Part shown: positions 1-8,846 of the stretch, piece after piece
Numbering within the stretch: position 1 is the first letter of the stretch
How the letters are laid out: the number at the start of each line of letters is the position of its first letter
Assembly: GCF_000993805.1 (NCBI RefSeq)
Contig: NZ_CP009961.1
Coordinates: 396,001-460,000, forward strand
DNA from: Thermofilum uzonense
GTDB taxonomy: Archaea; Thermoproteota; Thermoprotei; Thermofilales; Thermofilaceae
Length of the DNA stretch: 64,000 nt
Direction: 5' to 3'
Notes under the pieces: model-generated
Told to the model about the DNA's origin: nothing
The model's input: the letters and a program-made list of their open reading frames with translations, nothing else
The model's database searches: none
Position numbers and translations under genes: made by a program

Positions 1-1974
1 ATGAAGAATGGCTTTCTCTACGACATAGCTGTGGCGGACGCAGAGGCGCGGCTATGGTTTAAGAGCACGAGTGGAGCTATCTCAGTAGAGAAACATCCAT
101 TCCAGAACTACTTCTATGTAGACGTGGAAGCTTTCTCGGGTCTTGACGTGTTCTATTCCGAGGTAGAGGAGGTTAAGCTTAGACTCTTCCCGAGAGGATT
201 TAAGCAGCTAGTCAAAGTCTCCTTTGAGACCCAAGCAGAGTACCGGAGCGCAAAGCGTCTATTCGAACGGAAAAACGTTGAAACCTACGCGTCTGATGTT
301 CCAGTTTATCACAAGGTTCTCGCCCCTCATGGGTATGTTCCAATGACTCTTAGAGGCGAAGAGTACAGGATAGAGCCCCTACCCATGAAAACCGCCAGGT
401 TCTCGCTGATAAAGGGACCAGCAGGGGAATACGCGCTACACTTCCATGCAGGGGAGGAATTCTCTGTTAGAGGCCCCCTAGACACCGTCCTCTTAGAGCT
501 CTCAAGGGCAATCCAGAAGTATGATCCGGACATCGTCTCCTCCAACCTCAGCTACGAAGAGCTGAGGGGGCTTGCAAGGGAGGCGCGACGCCGGGGCATA
601 CGTCTCGGCAGAGGAGAGCAGCCCCTAGAGGGCAGGATATTCATCGAGCACTCCCTGCTTGAACGTATAGGTCTAACGGGCCTCGAGGAGAGGAGCGGGT
701 TTACCTTTCTACCACCAACCCATGCCGCGAGGGTCAGCTATGGTAGGATGATAGATCTGCGGCAGAGCTATGTCTTGCTCTCAAGGGGCTATGCTGTACC
801 TAGGAGGATGAACCTCAACATTCCCGTGAGGACAGCCTGGGAAATCCACCTTTACGACAAGGGAGGGCTCATAATAAGGCCTCGCCCCGGCCTCTATCGG
901 AACGTGGCTGTACTAGACTTCGAGTCGATGTTTCCAAATCTTATTGTTAAGCGGAACATAAGCTATGAAACAGTCAACCGGAGGGGAGTTAGAAGGCGGC
1001 CGAGGGGCCTACTCCCGGAGCTCATCGAGGATGCACTGCGTAGAAGGCTATACTACAAGGGGGTTATGCGCTCTTCGAGTGGCCCAGATACGAGGTGGGC
1101 TGATGAAAGGCAGAGCGAGTTGAAAATGATACTTGTCTCGAGCTACGGTTACAGCGGGAACAATTACAACAGGCTGGGAAACCCACTTACCTTTGAATGG
1201 ATAAACAGGTACTCTAGGAGGGTGATGCTTGAAGTCCTTGGCTACGTGGAGAGACAGGGTTTCAAGGTTATCTATGGCGATACGGACAGCGTGTTCCTGC
1301 AAGGCGACAGGGCCTCTGCTGAAGACTATGAGAGACTTGCACTCAGACTTTCTGAGCGTGTAGGCCTACCCATGAGGCTGGATAATTTTTACGAGTGGCT
1401 TTTCCTATTCCCTGATAGAGACGAGAAAGCAGGGGTAGCCAAGAGGTACATAGGAGTGAGTAACGGGAAGATCAACGCTAAAGGAGTTGAGGCTGTGCGA
1501 AGCGGGGTTCCCAGGATTGTAAAAAAGGCACAGCTTAGGATTGTTGAAAGAGCAGTAAGGGCCAAGCCCGGTGAAGAGCTCAAGGAGGTATTATTGAGGG
1601 AGCTTGAGGCGATTTATGAGGAGCTTTACTCTGCGAGGCCCGAAGACCTCGTGGCCGGCTCCACACTCAGAAAGGAAAGATATCTCTCGAGAAACCCGGT
1701 CCTCATAGCAGCCCAGCAGTTGAGGTCGAACGGCTACACCGTGGCTGTAGGCGATTATGTTGAGTATGTGTGGGTGGATGCCCTGAACCCCAACCCGTAT
1801 CTACGCGTACAGGCCTGGAAGCTTTACGATGGTAGGGGTCTGGACATGAAAAAGTACACAGAGATCCTTGACAGGGCGCTCTCACCGATTCTACTTGCTC
1901 TGGGATTCAGACCCGAAGTTATGCTGGGACACCTATATCCCACAGGAAACCGCAGTCTGCCTCCACCAGCATAA
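1..1974 (+). CDS. Family B DNA polymerase, proofreading-deficient (PolB2/Dpo2-like)
   Basis: The 657-residue protein carries the polymerase palm motifs: motif A DFESMFP with Asp306, motif B around Lys375 to Gly383, and motif C YGDTDS at 425-430, so polymerisation should be intact. The exonuclease region looks inactivated. Where Exo I normally reads FDIE this protein has FSLI at 134-137, and the Exo II region (N182 onward) lacks the usual FD pair. Replicative archaeal PolBs are about 100 or more residues longer. Loss of proofreading and small size recall the Dpo2/PolB2 clade, linked in Sulfolobus to damage-induced translesion synthesis; that role here is inference. The ATG is the first base of the window, so a start further upstream cannot be excluded. 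A SWIM-domain gene follows 39 bp downstream. Confidence 0.88.
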   Translation: MKNGFLYDIAVADAEARLWFKSTSGAISVEKHPFQNYFYVDVEAFSGLDVFYSEVEEVKLRLFPRGFKQLVKVSFETQAEYRSAKRLFERKNVETYASDVPVYHKVLAPHGYVPMTLRGEEYRIEPLPMKTARFSLIKGPAGEYALHFHAGEEFSVRGPLDTVLLELSRAIQKYDPDIVSSNLSYEELRGLAREARRRGIRLGRGEQPLEGRIFIEHSLLERIGLTGLEERSGFTFLPPTHAARVSYGRMIDLRQSYVLLSRGYAVPRRMNLNIPVRTAWEIHLYDKGGLIIRPRPGLYRNVAVLDFESMFPNLIVKRNISYETVNRRGVRRRPRGLLPELIEDALRRRLYYKGVMRSSSGPDTRWADERQSELKMILVSSYGYSGNNYNRLGNPLTFEWINRYSRRVMLEVLGYVERQGFKVIYGDTDSVFLQGDRASAEDYERLALRLSERVGLPMRLDNFYEWLFLFPDRDEKAGVAKRYIGVSNGKINAKGVEAVRSGVPRIVKKAQLRIVERAVRAKPGEELKEVLLRELEAIYEELYSARPEDLVAGSTLRKERYLSRNPVLIAAQQLRSNGYTVAVGDYVEYVWVDALNPNPYLRVQAWKLYDGRGLDMKKYTEILDRALSPILLALGFRPEVMLGHLYPTGNRSLPPPA

Positions 1975-2013
1975 TATTTTATTTATTCATCACCACAAAA
2001 ATCAAAGAGGGGT

Positions 2014-2415
2014 TTGACGGACGATTTAGCTCTGATCGCAAGAAGAATAATCAGAGGTGAGGCCCCCCAAGAACTGGAGTCCCTCGCTCTTGCTTACCGA
2101 GAACTAAGAGAAACCTTCAACACGAAAAGTCAAAGCTGGTACTACAGAGCTCTTTACAGGGCACTGGCAGGAGTAAAACCTGTCAGAAAGGGAGAGTGGC
2201 TTGTTAAAGGATTCCGGGAGCTAGGTGACTCAAGGCCTAGTTACAGGGTATGGCTTTCGAATGGGAAATACAAGTGCGAGTGCTTCTACACCAGATATGG
2301 GTACACTAGAGAGAAGGGAATATGCACACATATAGCAGCAGTTATGCTTTGGAGGAGACAAAGGACTCTAAGCGAGTTCGTTGACCGTTGGGTCAGGGAA
2401 AAGGATACACGCTAA
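2014..2415 (+). CDS. SWIM zinc-finger domain protein
   Basis: A 133-residue protein with a C-terminal SWIM motif of the form CxC-x13-CxH (Cys88, Cys90, Cys104, His106). SWIM domains bind zinc and mediate DNA or protein contacts; the archaeal small forms have no assigned reaction. The N-terminal half is helical and charged, with no other domain recognised. The TTG start follows an AGAGGGG ribosome-binding stretch. The gene lies 39 bp after the polymerase on the same strand, so the two may be co-transcribed and act in the same repair context (inference). Its 3' end overlaps the convergent amidotransferase gene by 23 bp. Confidence 0.7.
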   Translation: MTDDLALIARRIIRGEAPQELESLALAYRELRETFNTKSQSWYYRALYRALAGVKPVRKGEWLVKGFRELGDSRPSYRVWLSNGKYKCECFYTRYGYTREKGICTHIAAVMLWRRQRTLSEFVDRWVREKDTR

Positions 2416-3118
2416 CTCTCAAACGCCTGTCTATTACAACAAGCTTCCTATTGCCTATCTTCTCCCACCCCTCTATCCCGCCTACAGGCTCTGAAGCAGC
2501 AGCAATTAGCTCGACGCCATCAATCATAAATCTCCCAATATGCATTGTGTAGTACTCGATGTTTTCATCCAGGAAGTAGTTTAGAACGTATAGCTGGTTG
2601 CCGTCACTGAATATTGCATTCAGACTCGTATACTCTAAGCCATTCATTGCTTCAATGGTACCTTTAACTCCATCTACAACGCTCCCTTTCTCCTCAATAT
2701 TCTTGATGAGTAGCTGGAAAAAAGCCTCCGAATCAGTATTCCCCTGGAGCTTGTCTTCCCTATCTCCGAGCATACTCCTCAGTACTGAATAATCCTCGAT
2801 TGTCCCGTTATGTGCAAATGCCCAGCCATCGCTGACAAAGGGATGAGTATTCTCAAATGATAACTCCCCACGCGATGCCTTACGGATGTGTGCTATGACC
2901 AGCATGGCTTTTATGCTCCTTATCAGACTCGGAGCCGTTTCAGACCGATATAAGGCAGAGCTTTCCTTGTAGAGTTCCCAGCCAGCGCTACCTGTCCATG
3001 CAATCCCCCAGCCGTCATCATGCTCCTTTGAAAGTGTGAATAGGTTTGTAGCTCCGCTAAAGAAGGCAAACGCAGGGCTTAAAGGTTTGACAGAGATATA
3101 GCCAAAGATCCTGCACAC
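2393..3118 (-). CDS. Class II glutamine amidotransferase
   Basis: A 241-residue stand-alone class II (Ntn-type) glutamine amidotransferase of the YafJ/EgtC type. The catalytic nucleophile is Cys2, which fixes the start: only the GTG at 3118 places Cys at position 2. Conserved elements include GWGIAW near 37-41, Arg79, NTHPF at 90-94, HNGT at 103-106 and GNTDSE at 126-131. The domain would hydrolyse glutamine to deliver ammonia, but the acceptor is unknown because no synthetase domain or partner gene is adjacent. The gene ends inside the tail of the SWIM gene and is divergent from the Gdt1-type exporter. Confidence 0.85.
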   Translation of the reverse strand: MCRIFGYISVKPLSPAFAFFSGATNLFTLSKEHDDGWGIAWTGSAGWELYKESSALYRSETAPSLIRSIKAMLVIAHIRKASRGELSFENTHPFVSDGWAFAHNGTIEDYSVLRSMLGDREDKLQGNTDSEAFFQLLIKNIEEKGSVVDGVKGTIEAMNGLEYTSLNAIFSDGNQLYVLNYFLDENIEYYTMHIGRFMIDGVELIAAASEPVGGIEGWEKIGNRKLVVIDRRLRVSVYPFP

Positions 3119-3229
3119 ATCTTTTAACTATTTATGCCTAAAATACTTGTCTGTCTCAGTACCCTAACCATCCTGCCATGGATAATGCATATAATAAGCC
3201 TAATATTCTTCTTCAATTTTGGATTGACC

Positions 3230-3799
3230 GTGGCTGATGAAGCACTACAAACTCTCCTCAGAACCTCAATACTGGTAATGCTTGCAGAGCTGGGCGATAA
3301 GACGATGATAGCGACAGCTACCCTGGCCTTATCCAATAATCCACTCCACGTGTTGATCGTCTCAATTCTTGGCTACCTTACAGCGAACGCTGCACCAGTC
3401 GTAGTCGCGTGTAGTGTTTACTATTTCCTTGAGGAGGCGAGACTACTCCTAAAACTCCTCTCAGGCTTATTTTTCTTTTTGATTGGGCTCCACATGTATA
3501 GATCTAAAAACCATAAGCTGGAATCTAAAGGCAAAGGATTAACTTTCACCACAGTTTTCCTATCGGAAATCGGCGACAAAACACAACTGGCTACAATTGC
3601 TTCCGCTGCTGGGGCTGAAAACCCCATCCTTCCCCTTCTCGGGGGTGTTATAGGCTACATGGCTGCAAACATCTTAGGCGTGATAGCCCTCAGGCAACTG
3701 GCCAGGAAGTTAAACCTTACAACTCTTCACAAGATTTCAGGAATAGTCTTTATGTTCATTGGGCTTTTAACAGTTTTCCTACTGATGCTTAGCCTTTGA
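3230..3799 (+). CDS. Gdt1/UPF0016-family cation exporter
   Basis: A polytopic membrane protein of the Gdt1/TMEM165 (UPF0016) family, which exports Mn2+ or Ca2+ in exchange for protons. Both halves carry the diagnostic E-x-G-D-K-T motif: ELGDKT at residues 20-25 and EIGDKT at about 113-118, in two three-helix repeats. I chose the in-frame GTG at 3230 over the ATG at 3134. It places the first motif at the usual distance from the N-terminus and lies about 30 bp after an AT-rich TATA candidate near 3190-3199. The longer form would add an extra hydrophobic segment. The 3' end overlaps egsA, which is convergent. Confidence 0.82.
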   Translation: MADEALQTLLRTSILVMLAELGDKTMIATATLALSNNPLHVLIVSILGYLTANAAPVVVACSVYYFLEEARLLLKLLSGLFFFLIGLHMYRSKNHKLESKGKGLTFTTVFLSEIGDKTQLATIASAAGAENPILPLLGGVIGYMAANILGVIALRQLARKLNLTTLHKISGIVFMFIGLLTVFLLMLSL

Positions 3800-4828
3800 G
3801 ACCGTTCTTAGAACTATCTCCCTTAGCTCCTTATCCTCAAGGGAGAGTTTGTGTAATATAGTATATCTATCTCTTAGCCTCGGAGCTAATAATAGAGCTG
3901 TTACGGCCTCGTCAAGCGTCATGTGAAGGTCCTCGATGCTTGTAGGAGCTCCTACCGCGTTCAAGGCCTGTTTAATTCGAATCCAGTCCATTCCATGCAG
4001 GTATGCAGCTATTATGGTGCCAACACCTACTTGCTCTCCGTGCAAGGCGCGTCCAGGGTAAAGCTTGTCAATCGCGTGGCTGAAGAGATGCTCTGAACCA
4101 CTACATGGCCTACTGCTTCCCGCGATTGACATGGACATCCCTGCAAGAAGCCCAGCCTCTGCTAGCAATGTCATGCTCTTCTTGGAGAAGGACACGATAC
4201 TCTCAATGTTTTCGAGGACGATATGGGCAGCCGCTTCCGCCATCCTTAAAGCCGACTCAGGGACGTGTTCCCCAACCTCTCGCGCTGCCAACCTGGCGTC
4301 TGCGACGCTTGTAATCTTCCCAAGCAGGTCTCCAACACCACTCGCTAAGAGTCTCCTCGGAGCCTGCGAAATAACGTCTAGATCTACTATAACAGATATA
4401 GGGGGAGCCGTGAAAAGCGACAATGGGTTGCCGTTCTCATCCTTCAGCGCGACTATAGGGCTTGCAAACCCGTCGTGGCTGATAGAGGTCGGGATACTTA
4501 TAAAAGGCTTCTCGAGCTTAAAGGCAAGATACTTGCCTACATCTACAGGTCTCCCCCCTCCCATCCCAGCCACACAGTCAAAGTCTAGAGTGGACAGCTC
4601 CACATGCATCTTGTCAAGCGTTGGCCGGTCGTTGGTCGAGACATTAATAAAGATAGGCTTGATGTTCATTCTCAACAGGATTTGCTCAATTCTAACGCCA
4701 TACAGCATCCTCACATTGACGTCGCTCACAATCAAGAGTGAGTCACACCCATACTCCTTAAGGACCTGGGGAACGTCGTCAAGAGCTTCCTCGCGAATTA
4801 TCACATGTCGGGGTGTCTTGAAGTTCAA
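3779..4828 (-). CDS. egsA: sn-Glycerol-1-phosphate dehydrogenase
   Basis: This enzyme reduces dihydroxyacetone phosphate to sn-glycerol-1-phosphate, the backbone of archaeal ether lipids. The 349-residue length matches the family. The glycine-rich nucleotide site GMGGGRPVDVGK is at 88-99 and the family signature TSISHDGFASP at 114-124. Zinc ligands fit Asp167, His247 (or His251) and His263. The start is TTG with an AGGAG-like site about 10 nt upstream and an AT-rich box about 30 bp upstream. Its presence is the clearest single marker that the window is archaeal. Confidence 0.95.
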   Translation of the reverse strand: MNFKTPRHVIIREEALDDVPQVLKEYGCDSLLIVSDVNVRMLYGVRIEQILLRMNIKPIFINVSTNDRPTLDKMHVELSTLDFDCVAGMGGGRPVDVGKYLAFKLEKPFISIPTSISHDGFASPIVALKDENGNPLSLFTAPPISVIVDLDVISQAPRRLLASGVGDLLGKITSVADARLAAREVGEHVPESALRMAEAAAHIVLENIESIVSFSKKSMTLLAEAGLLAGMSMSIAGSSRPCSGSEHLFSHAIDKLYPGRALHGEQVGVGTIIAAYLHGMDWIRIKQALNAVGAPTSIEDLHMTLDEAVTALLLAPRLRDRYTILHKLSLEDKELREIVLRTVSKAKHQ

Positions 4829-5172
4829 TCCACAATCTCCTATAGACGCTCGACTTTAGTCTTAAAATCTTTTACTCAAAAAATGGACGAATCCTGGGGT
4901 TATCGCTCAACGCGTTAAAAATAAATATGAGGGGGAAGAAAGGAGGGTTGCTATAATCTAACCCTAACCCCGGGCGAGGTTACCCTCCCTTCCCCCTGCT
5001 ACCTTCATTAAACTTCCCTATTTATTTGCTTCGACTTTTTCCATGTAGATTTTTCAGATCTTTATCCTCTTTTATTAGAATACATTACTAAAATAAACGA
5101 ATCCACTTGAGCGAAATAACTGAAGGATAAATCGTACCATGTACAAAATTAATTTCTAGGGGGCATCTCATC
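4829..5172. other. Intergenic region with promoter and structured repeat
   Basis: A 344-bp gap. The left edge carries the egsA promoter on the minus strand (AT-rich box near 4857-4868). The middle holds the GC-rich stem-loop described at 4931-4996. The remainder, about 5000-5172, is AT-rich with no open frame or recognisable RNA gene. Confidence 0.6.
4931..4996 (+). repeat. Structured GC-rich repeat, copy 1 (candidate ncRNA or MITE-like element)
   Basis: A long hairpin in AT-rich surroundings. Bases 4931-4938 (GGGGGAAG) pair with 4989-4996, and 4942-4948 (GGAGGGT) pair with 4982-4988, with an unpaired AAA on the 5' side. The apical part contains ACCCCGGGCGAGGTT. A second copy at 35751-35820 keeps GGAGGGTTG on the 5' side and CCCCGGG-Y-GAGGTT-R-CCCTCC on the 3' side, while the outer stem has different bases that still pair. 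The strand is arbitrary. It could be a small structured RNA or the footprint of a small mobile element. Confidence 0.55.
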
Positions 5173-6528
5173 CTAGAGAATTCTCAGAACAGCTGTAATC
5201 GTCAATGATAAGACTAGTAGCAGTATCATTAAAGCACTCCTTCTAAAAACCTCACTCTCTATCTTTGACCCCCCTGTCGTAGATGCCGCTATCGCTATCT
5301 TCGCCGGGGCAAGCCCGCTCCCCAGACCGGCGCCAGCATTTTGCAACGTTAAAACAAACACTGGGTCGATGCCGGCAAAGTCACTATATGCCATCTGAAG
5401 TGCACCCAGTAGGAAATTACTGTTAGTCGCGCTGCCCGTAATAAAGGATCCTATAAGGGCTACGAAGGGAACTATGACCGTATACCAGTTTCCGGATAGA
5501 GATGCTATCAGCCTTGCAAGAGATATTGCATATCCAGCCTGCTTTGACAGCTCGGCTATTACAGAGAAGGCGACAATGCTTAGAAGCGTGTTCCTCGTCA
5601 TTTTCACTGCTCGCCTGACTTTGTCCAGTATTCCCACTCTATTCCAAAAAGCCAGTAGCGTGGCTGTTAGGATCGTGGAAAGGGTCACCCACACTAAGCC
5701 TCTAAGCCCGATAATGTTTAGGACGATGACTATTACTGATAGCAAGAGGTAGGGTAGAAGACCTTTGATTACGCTGACTGTGGGCGAGAATCCCTGCGTG
5801 ATAAGAATACCCACAGTAAAACCCGTTAAACCAAGTAAAATAGCCGTATAGAGACCTGCCCCTGCAAAGATATATGTCGAGAAGGCTAGGAGCAAAGCAA
5901 TCGAGAATGCCTTAAAGGAGGGCCTCACCATCAGACCTATAGTTATGACGGTTAATGCTAGAGGAATTGTAAGTAAATGTGCGGTTTCCATGGCTAGAGG
6001 ACGGGCATCCACACCTGTGACGCCTGACAATACAAGAGTGGGGACGCCAAGGCTAGCAAAGGGGACAGCCCATGCATGTCCAAACATCGGGAGCGTTGTC
6101 GCCATAAGGGCAGTGGTCCCCAGGTTCAAGAGTATTGGTGCTGTTACAGCGGGTGAAACTCCATAACCTGACATGCTTTCAATATATCCTGAGAAGAAGA
6201 CAGCCAAGTAGAGCTCCGTCCCCTTACCCGGTTTTATGTTTCTCCGGAGAGAGTCTAGATAGCCAAGCGATATATAGTTGACATAGAAGAAGATTGCAGC
6301 CAAGATAAGCAGGGATATCTGGACACCGGTCCACGCTCCGTTATAGAGAGAGCTTACGAGCACTGGGGTTTTGGCTTGGCTGATCGCTAGGATGCTTCCC
6401 AGGGCGAGTGTTATGATTGAGGTAGATAAAACATTCTTCCTGAAGAGCCCTAGAAGGATTAGTGGAGTTATTATTAGGAGGAGACCGGCAATAGCGTCAA
6501 TGCTTAGTGCCTCTGTCATGACTCTCAT
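5173..6528 (-). CDS. Lactate permease (LctP)-family transporter
   Basis: A polytopic membrane protein of 451 residues with about 12 hydrophobic segments, resembling the LldP/GlcA lactate-glycolate permease family. Family-like stretches are ESMSGYGVSPAV, FGHAWAVPFASLGVP, GSFITGSATNSNFLLG and LQNAGAGLGSGLAPAKIAIA near the C-terminus. It would import small hydroxy acids such as lactate by ion symport; the substrate is inferred from the family only. It is shorter than bacterial LldP (about 550 residues). The ATG at 6528 is used, with a second in-frame ATG three codons later. It is divergent from the maturation protease gene. Confidence 0.8.
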   Translation of the reverse strand: MRVMTEALSIDAIAGLLLIITPLILLGLFRKNVLSTSIITLALGSILAISQAKTPVLVSSLYNGAWTGVQISLLILAAIFFYVNYISLGYLDSLRRNIKPGKGTELYLAVFFSGYIESMSGYGVSPAVTAPILLNLGTTALMATTLPMFGHAWAVPFASLGVPTLVLSGVTGVDARPLAMETAHLLTIPLALTVITIGLMVRPSFKAFSIALLLAFSTYIFAGAGLYTAILLGLTGFTVGILITQGFSPTVSVIKGLLPYLLLSVIVIVLNIIGLRGLVWVTLSTILTATLLAFWNRVGILDKVRRAVKMTRNTLLSIVAFSVIAELSKQAGYAISLARLIASLSGNWYTVIVPFVALIGSFITGSATNSNFLLGALQMAYSDFAGIDPVFVLTLQNAGAGLGSGLAPAKIAIAASTTGGSKIESEVFRRSALMILLLVLSLTITAVLRIL

Positions 6529-6639
6529 GTTCAGAGTCCATACTCGATATTATACATATTCATTTTTTACAACTTTAAGGTTTGCTTCCGGGCAAGATAT
6601 ATCTTGAGGTTTCCTTAGATAATATGATGAAAGAAGGTT

Positions 6640-7140
6640 ATGAACGACGGGTGCAGGGGCCATAAAGAGCTTGAGGAGCTACTCGAAACGCTGAAAGGAT
6701 TAAGGGTGGTTTTTGTCGGGATAGGAAATCCTCTAAGTGGAGACGATGGAGTCGGATTTTATGTCGCTAGAAAGCTGATTAAAAAGGGCTTCGGTGAATA
6801 CGTAGTCGTAGCGGGCCCTAACCCGGAGCTCCATATACGTAAAATTAAAGAGAAGAAACCTGATGTACTCATACTTATCGATGCTGTGGACATGGGCCTC
6901 AAGCCGGGATGCATATTGGTTGCCCCGGTACCTGGATCAGAATTTAAACCCGTACCAATTAGCACGCACTCCATCCCTCTAGCCATATTAGTGGATATGC
7001 TTCAGGTAAAGACCTATCTTATTGGAATCCAAGTGGAAAAAATAGAGTTCGGAGCAGAGATGTCACGAAGTGTTCGTGAGGCGGGAGACACAATAACAGA
7101 AATAATAACGTCAATGCTTTCAGACCGGGACGTGGCTTGA
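6640..7140 (+). CDS. Hydrogenase-type maturation protease (M52/HycI family)
   Basis: A 166-residue protein with the GIGNPLSGDDGVG signature at 27-39, an IDAVDMG segment in the middle and a THSIPL segment containing the likely third metal ligand. M52 proteases clip the C-terminus of the nickel-loaded large subunit of NiFe hydrogenases. The N-terminal 20 residues are an extension before the core fold. No hydrogenase subunit or Hyp accessory gene lies in the window, so the target must be encoded elsewhere. The gene converges on the ABC permease gene across a 59-bp gap in which I see nothing. Confidence 0.82.
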   Translation: MNDGCRGHKELEELLETLKGLRVVFVGIGNPLSGDDGVGFYVARKLIKKGFGEYVVVAGPNPELHIRKIKEKKPDVLILIDAVDMGLKPGCILVAPVPGSEFKPVPISTHSIPLAILVDMLQVKTYLIGIQVEKIEFGAEMSRSVREAGDTITEIITSMLSDRDVA

Positions 7141-7199
7141 CAATTTTGCTTGAGAATAATTGTGAAAACCTCCCACAAGGACCAGGGAAGTATTGTTGC

Positions 7200-8843
7200 T
7201 TATTTTCGAGACGCTAATCTCATGGCTAGGACAGCTAGCAATGCTGAGGCAAGGAAAAGGATTACAGCGTATGCGGCCGCGATGTTCAACTCGCCTGCCG
7301 TTATGGCGACGAACATCTGGATTGTTATGGTCTCCCAGCCAGGCCTGTAAAGGAATAGCGAGGCTGTTAGCTCGTTCACTATCTCGATAAATGAGAAGAT
7401 TGTTCCGGCGAGAATGCCGTAAATAGCGTTGGGAACCACTATCTTTAAGAATGCCCGCGACGGGGTCTCGCCGAGTACGTATGCTGCCTCTTCTAACGTT
7501 TTCCTAATTTGTAGGTAAGAAGCGTACGAGTAACGAAGTGTGTAGCTTATTCTCCTGGTAGCCAGCATGAGAGGCATTATGATCCACACAGAACCCAGCA
7601 ATCCCGCTAAGGGTATGTCTTTCTTGAAGGCGAACAGATAGCTAGTTCCTATTACTATACCTGGAACTATGAACATCATTGAGAGTGATGCATCGATAAA
7701 ATCGTTTAAAGGATGTCTCGTGCGGACAACAAGATAGGCTCCAAACATTCCTGTTAGAAAGCAGATCAAAGTACCAGTGATTGCATAGAGAGCCGTGTTG
7801 ATAAATGGTGTGCTTCTGGACAATATTGTTTGGAAGTTTTCAAGAGAGTATACTGTAGGAAAAGGAGTGAAGCTCCAGACCTTTGAAAAGCTGATGATGA
7901 ACACGTATGCATGGGGGAGCAAAGCGAGCGTGATCATAAGATAGATGTACATTGCCCGAAGCTTAGCCGCTACTCCCCTAAGCGGTATCTCCTCGACAGG
8001 GCGTGGAAGGCGAAGACTTGCATATTCCTTCGTTGTGAGATAGCGCTTAGTAACGAAGAAAAGGGCTAAGACGATCATCAACATAAAGAAAACCATATAG
8101 GCTCCAGTCCGGACTCTAGACTCGTCTATTGCTTGCTGTATGTTGACGAATGCTTGTGGCGCTAGAAGTTGGTACTGGCCTAAGACTATAGGCGTGGCGT
8201 AGTCTGTGAAGGAGAATGAGGCTACCATAAACAACCCTGTTATCAGCCCAGGCATAAGTCCTGGAAGTGTAACTGTAATAAAACGCCGTAGAGGGGCAGC
8301 TCCCAGGGACTCTGCAGCTTCCTCAAGCGTTCTATCTAGTTTAAGCAGACTGTTATAGACATTAATGGCGATCCAAGGGAAGAGAGTGAGCACCTGTACG
8401 AGTATGACTCCGTGAAGGCCATATATGAAGTTGATTGGGCGATCTATAATTTTAGCCTCGAGGAGAAGCAGATTTAAAGTTCCAAATCGTCCCAGCAGGA
8501 ATATTATAGATAATGCTCCAACGAATGGTGGCACCATTGTAGGCATGAATGTTAAGGGTAATATTACGCTTTTACCAGGTATTCGATACCTGTGAAGGAA
8601 ATATGCGTAGGGAACCCCAACAATAGTTGTAAATATGGTTGTGATTATGGTTACATAAATTGAGTTGTTAAGTGAGATTCGAAAGAGGTCGCTTGAAAGA
8701 AAGGAGAAAATTTCATTTATACTTCTAGGGGACATAACAAAAACAGTGAAGTACACTAGAGGATAAAGGATGAAAAATATGACGTAAGCTATCAGTATCC
8801 CTCTCACTATGTCAGTGAAGCTATACTTTCCAATCATCTCCAA
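7200..8843 (-). CDS. Iron-type ABC transporter, fused double permease
   Basis: A 547-residue permease with two copies of the binding-protein-dependent transport fold in one chain, the FbpB/AfuB arrangement of Fe3+-type importers. Each half has about six membrane segments and an EAA loop that docks the ATPase: EEAAESLGAAPLRRF in the first half and EEAAYVLGETPSRAF in the second. It follows the ATPase gene with a 3-bp gap and has a GGTGA ribosome-binding site before the ATG. It is the last gene of the three-gene operon read from 11436 leftwards. Confidence 0.88.
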   Translation of the reverse strand: MEMIGKYSFTDIVRGILIAYVIFFILYPLVYFTVFVMSPRSINEIFSFLSSDLFRISLNNSIYVTIITTIFTTIVGVPYAYFLHRYRIPGKSVILPLTFMPTMVPPFVGALSIIFLLGRFGTLNLLLLEAKIIDRPINFIYGLHGVILVQVLTLFPWIAINVYNSLLKLDRTLEEAAESLGAAPLRRFITVTLPGLMPGLITGLFMVASFSFTDYATPIVLGQYQLLAPQAFVNIQQAIDESRVRTGAYMVFFMLMIVLALFFVTKRYLTTKEYASLRLPRPVEEIPLRGVAAKLRAMYIYLMITLALLPHAYVFIISFSKVWSFTPFPTVYSLENFQTILSRSTPFINTALYAITGTLICFLTGMFGAYLVVRTRHPLNDFIDASLSMMFIVPGIVIGTSYLFAFKKDIPLAGLLGSVWIIMPLMLATRRISYTLRYSYASYLQIRKTLEEAAYVLGETPSRAFLKIVVPNAIYGILAGTIFSFIEIVNELTASLFLYRPGWETITIQMFVAITAGELNIAAAYAVILFLASALLAVLAMRLASRK

Positions 8844-8846
8844 TCT

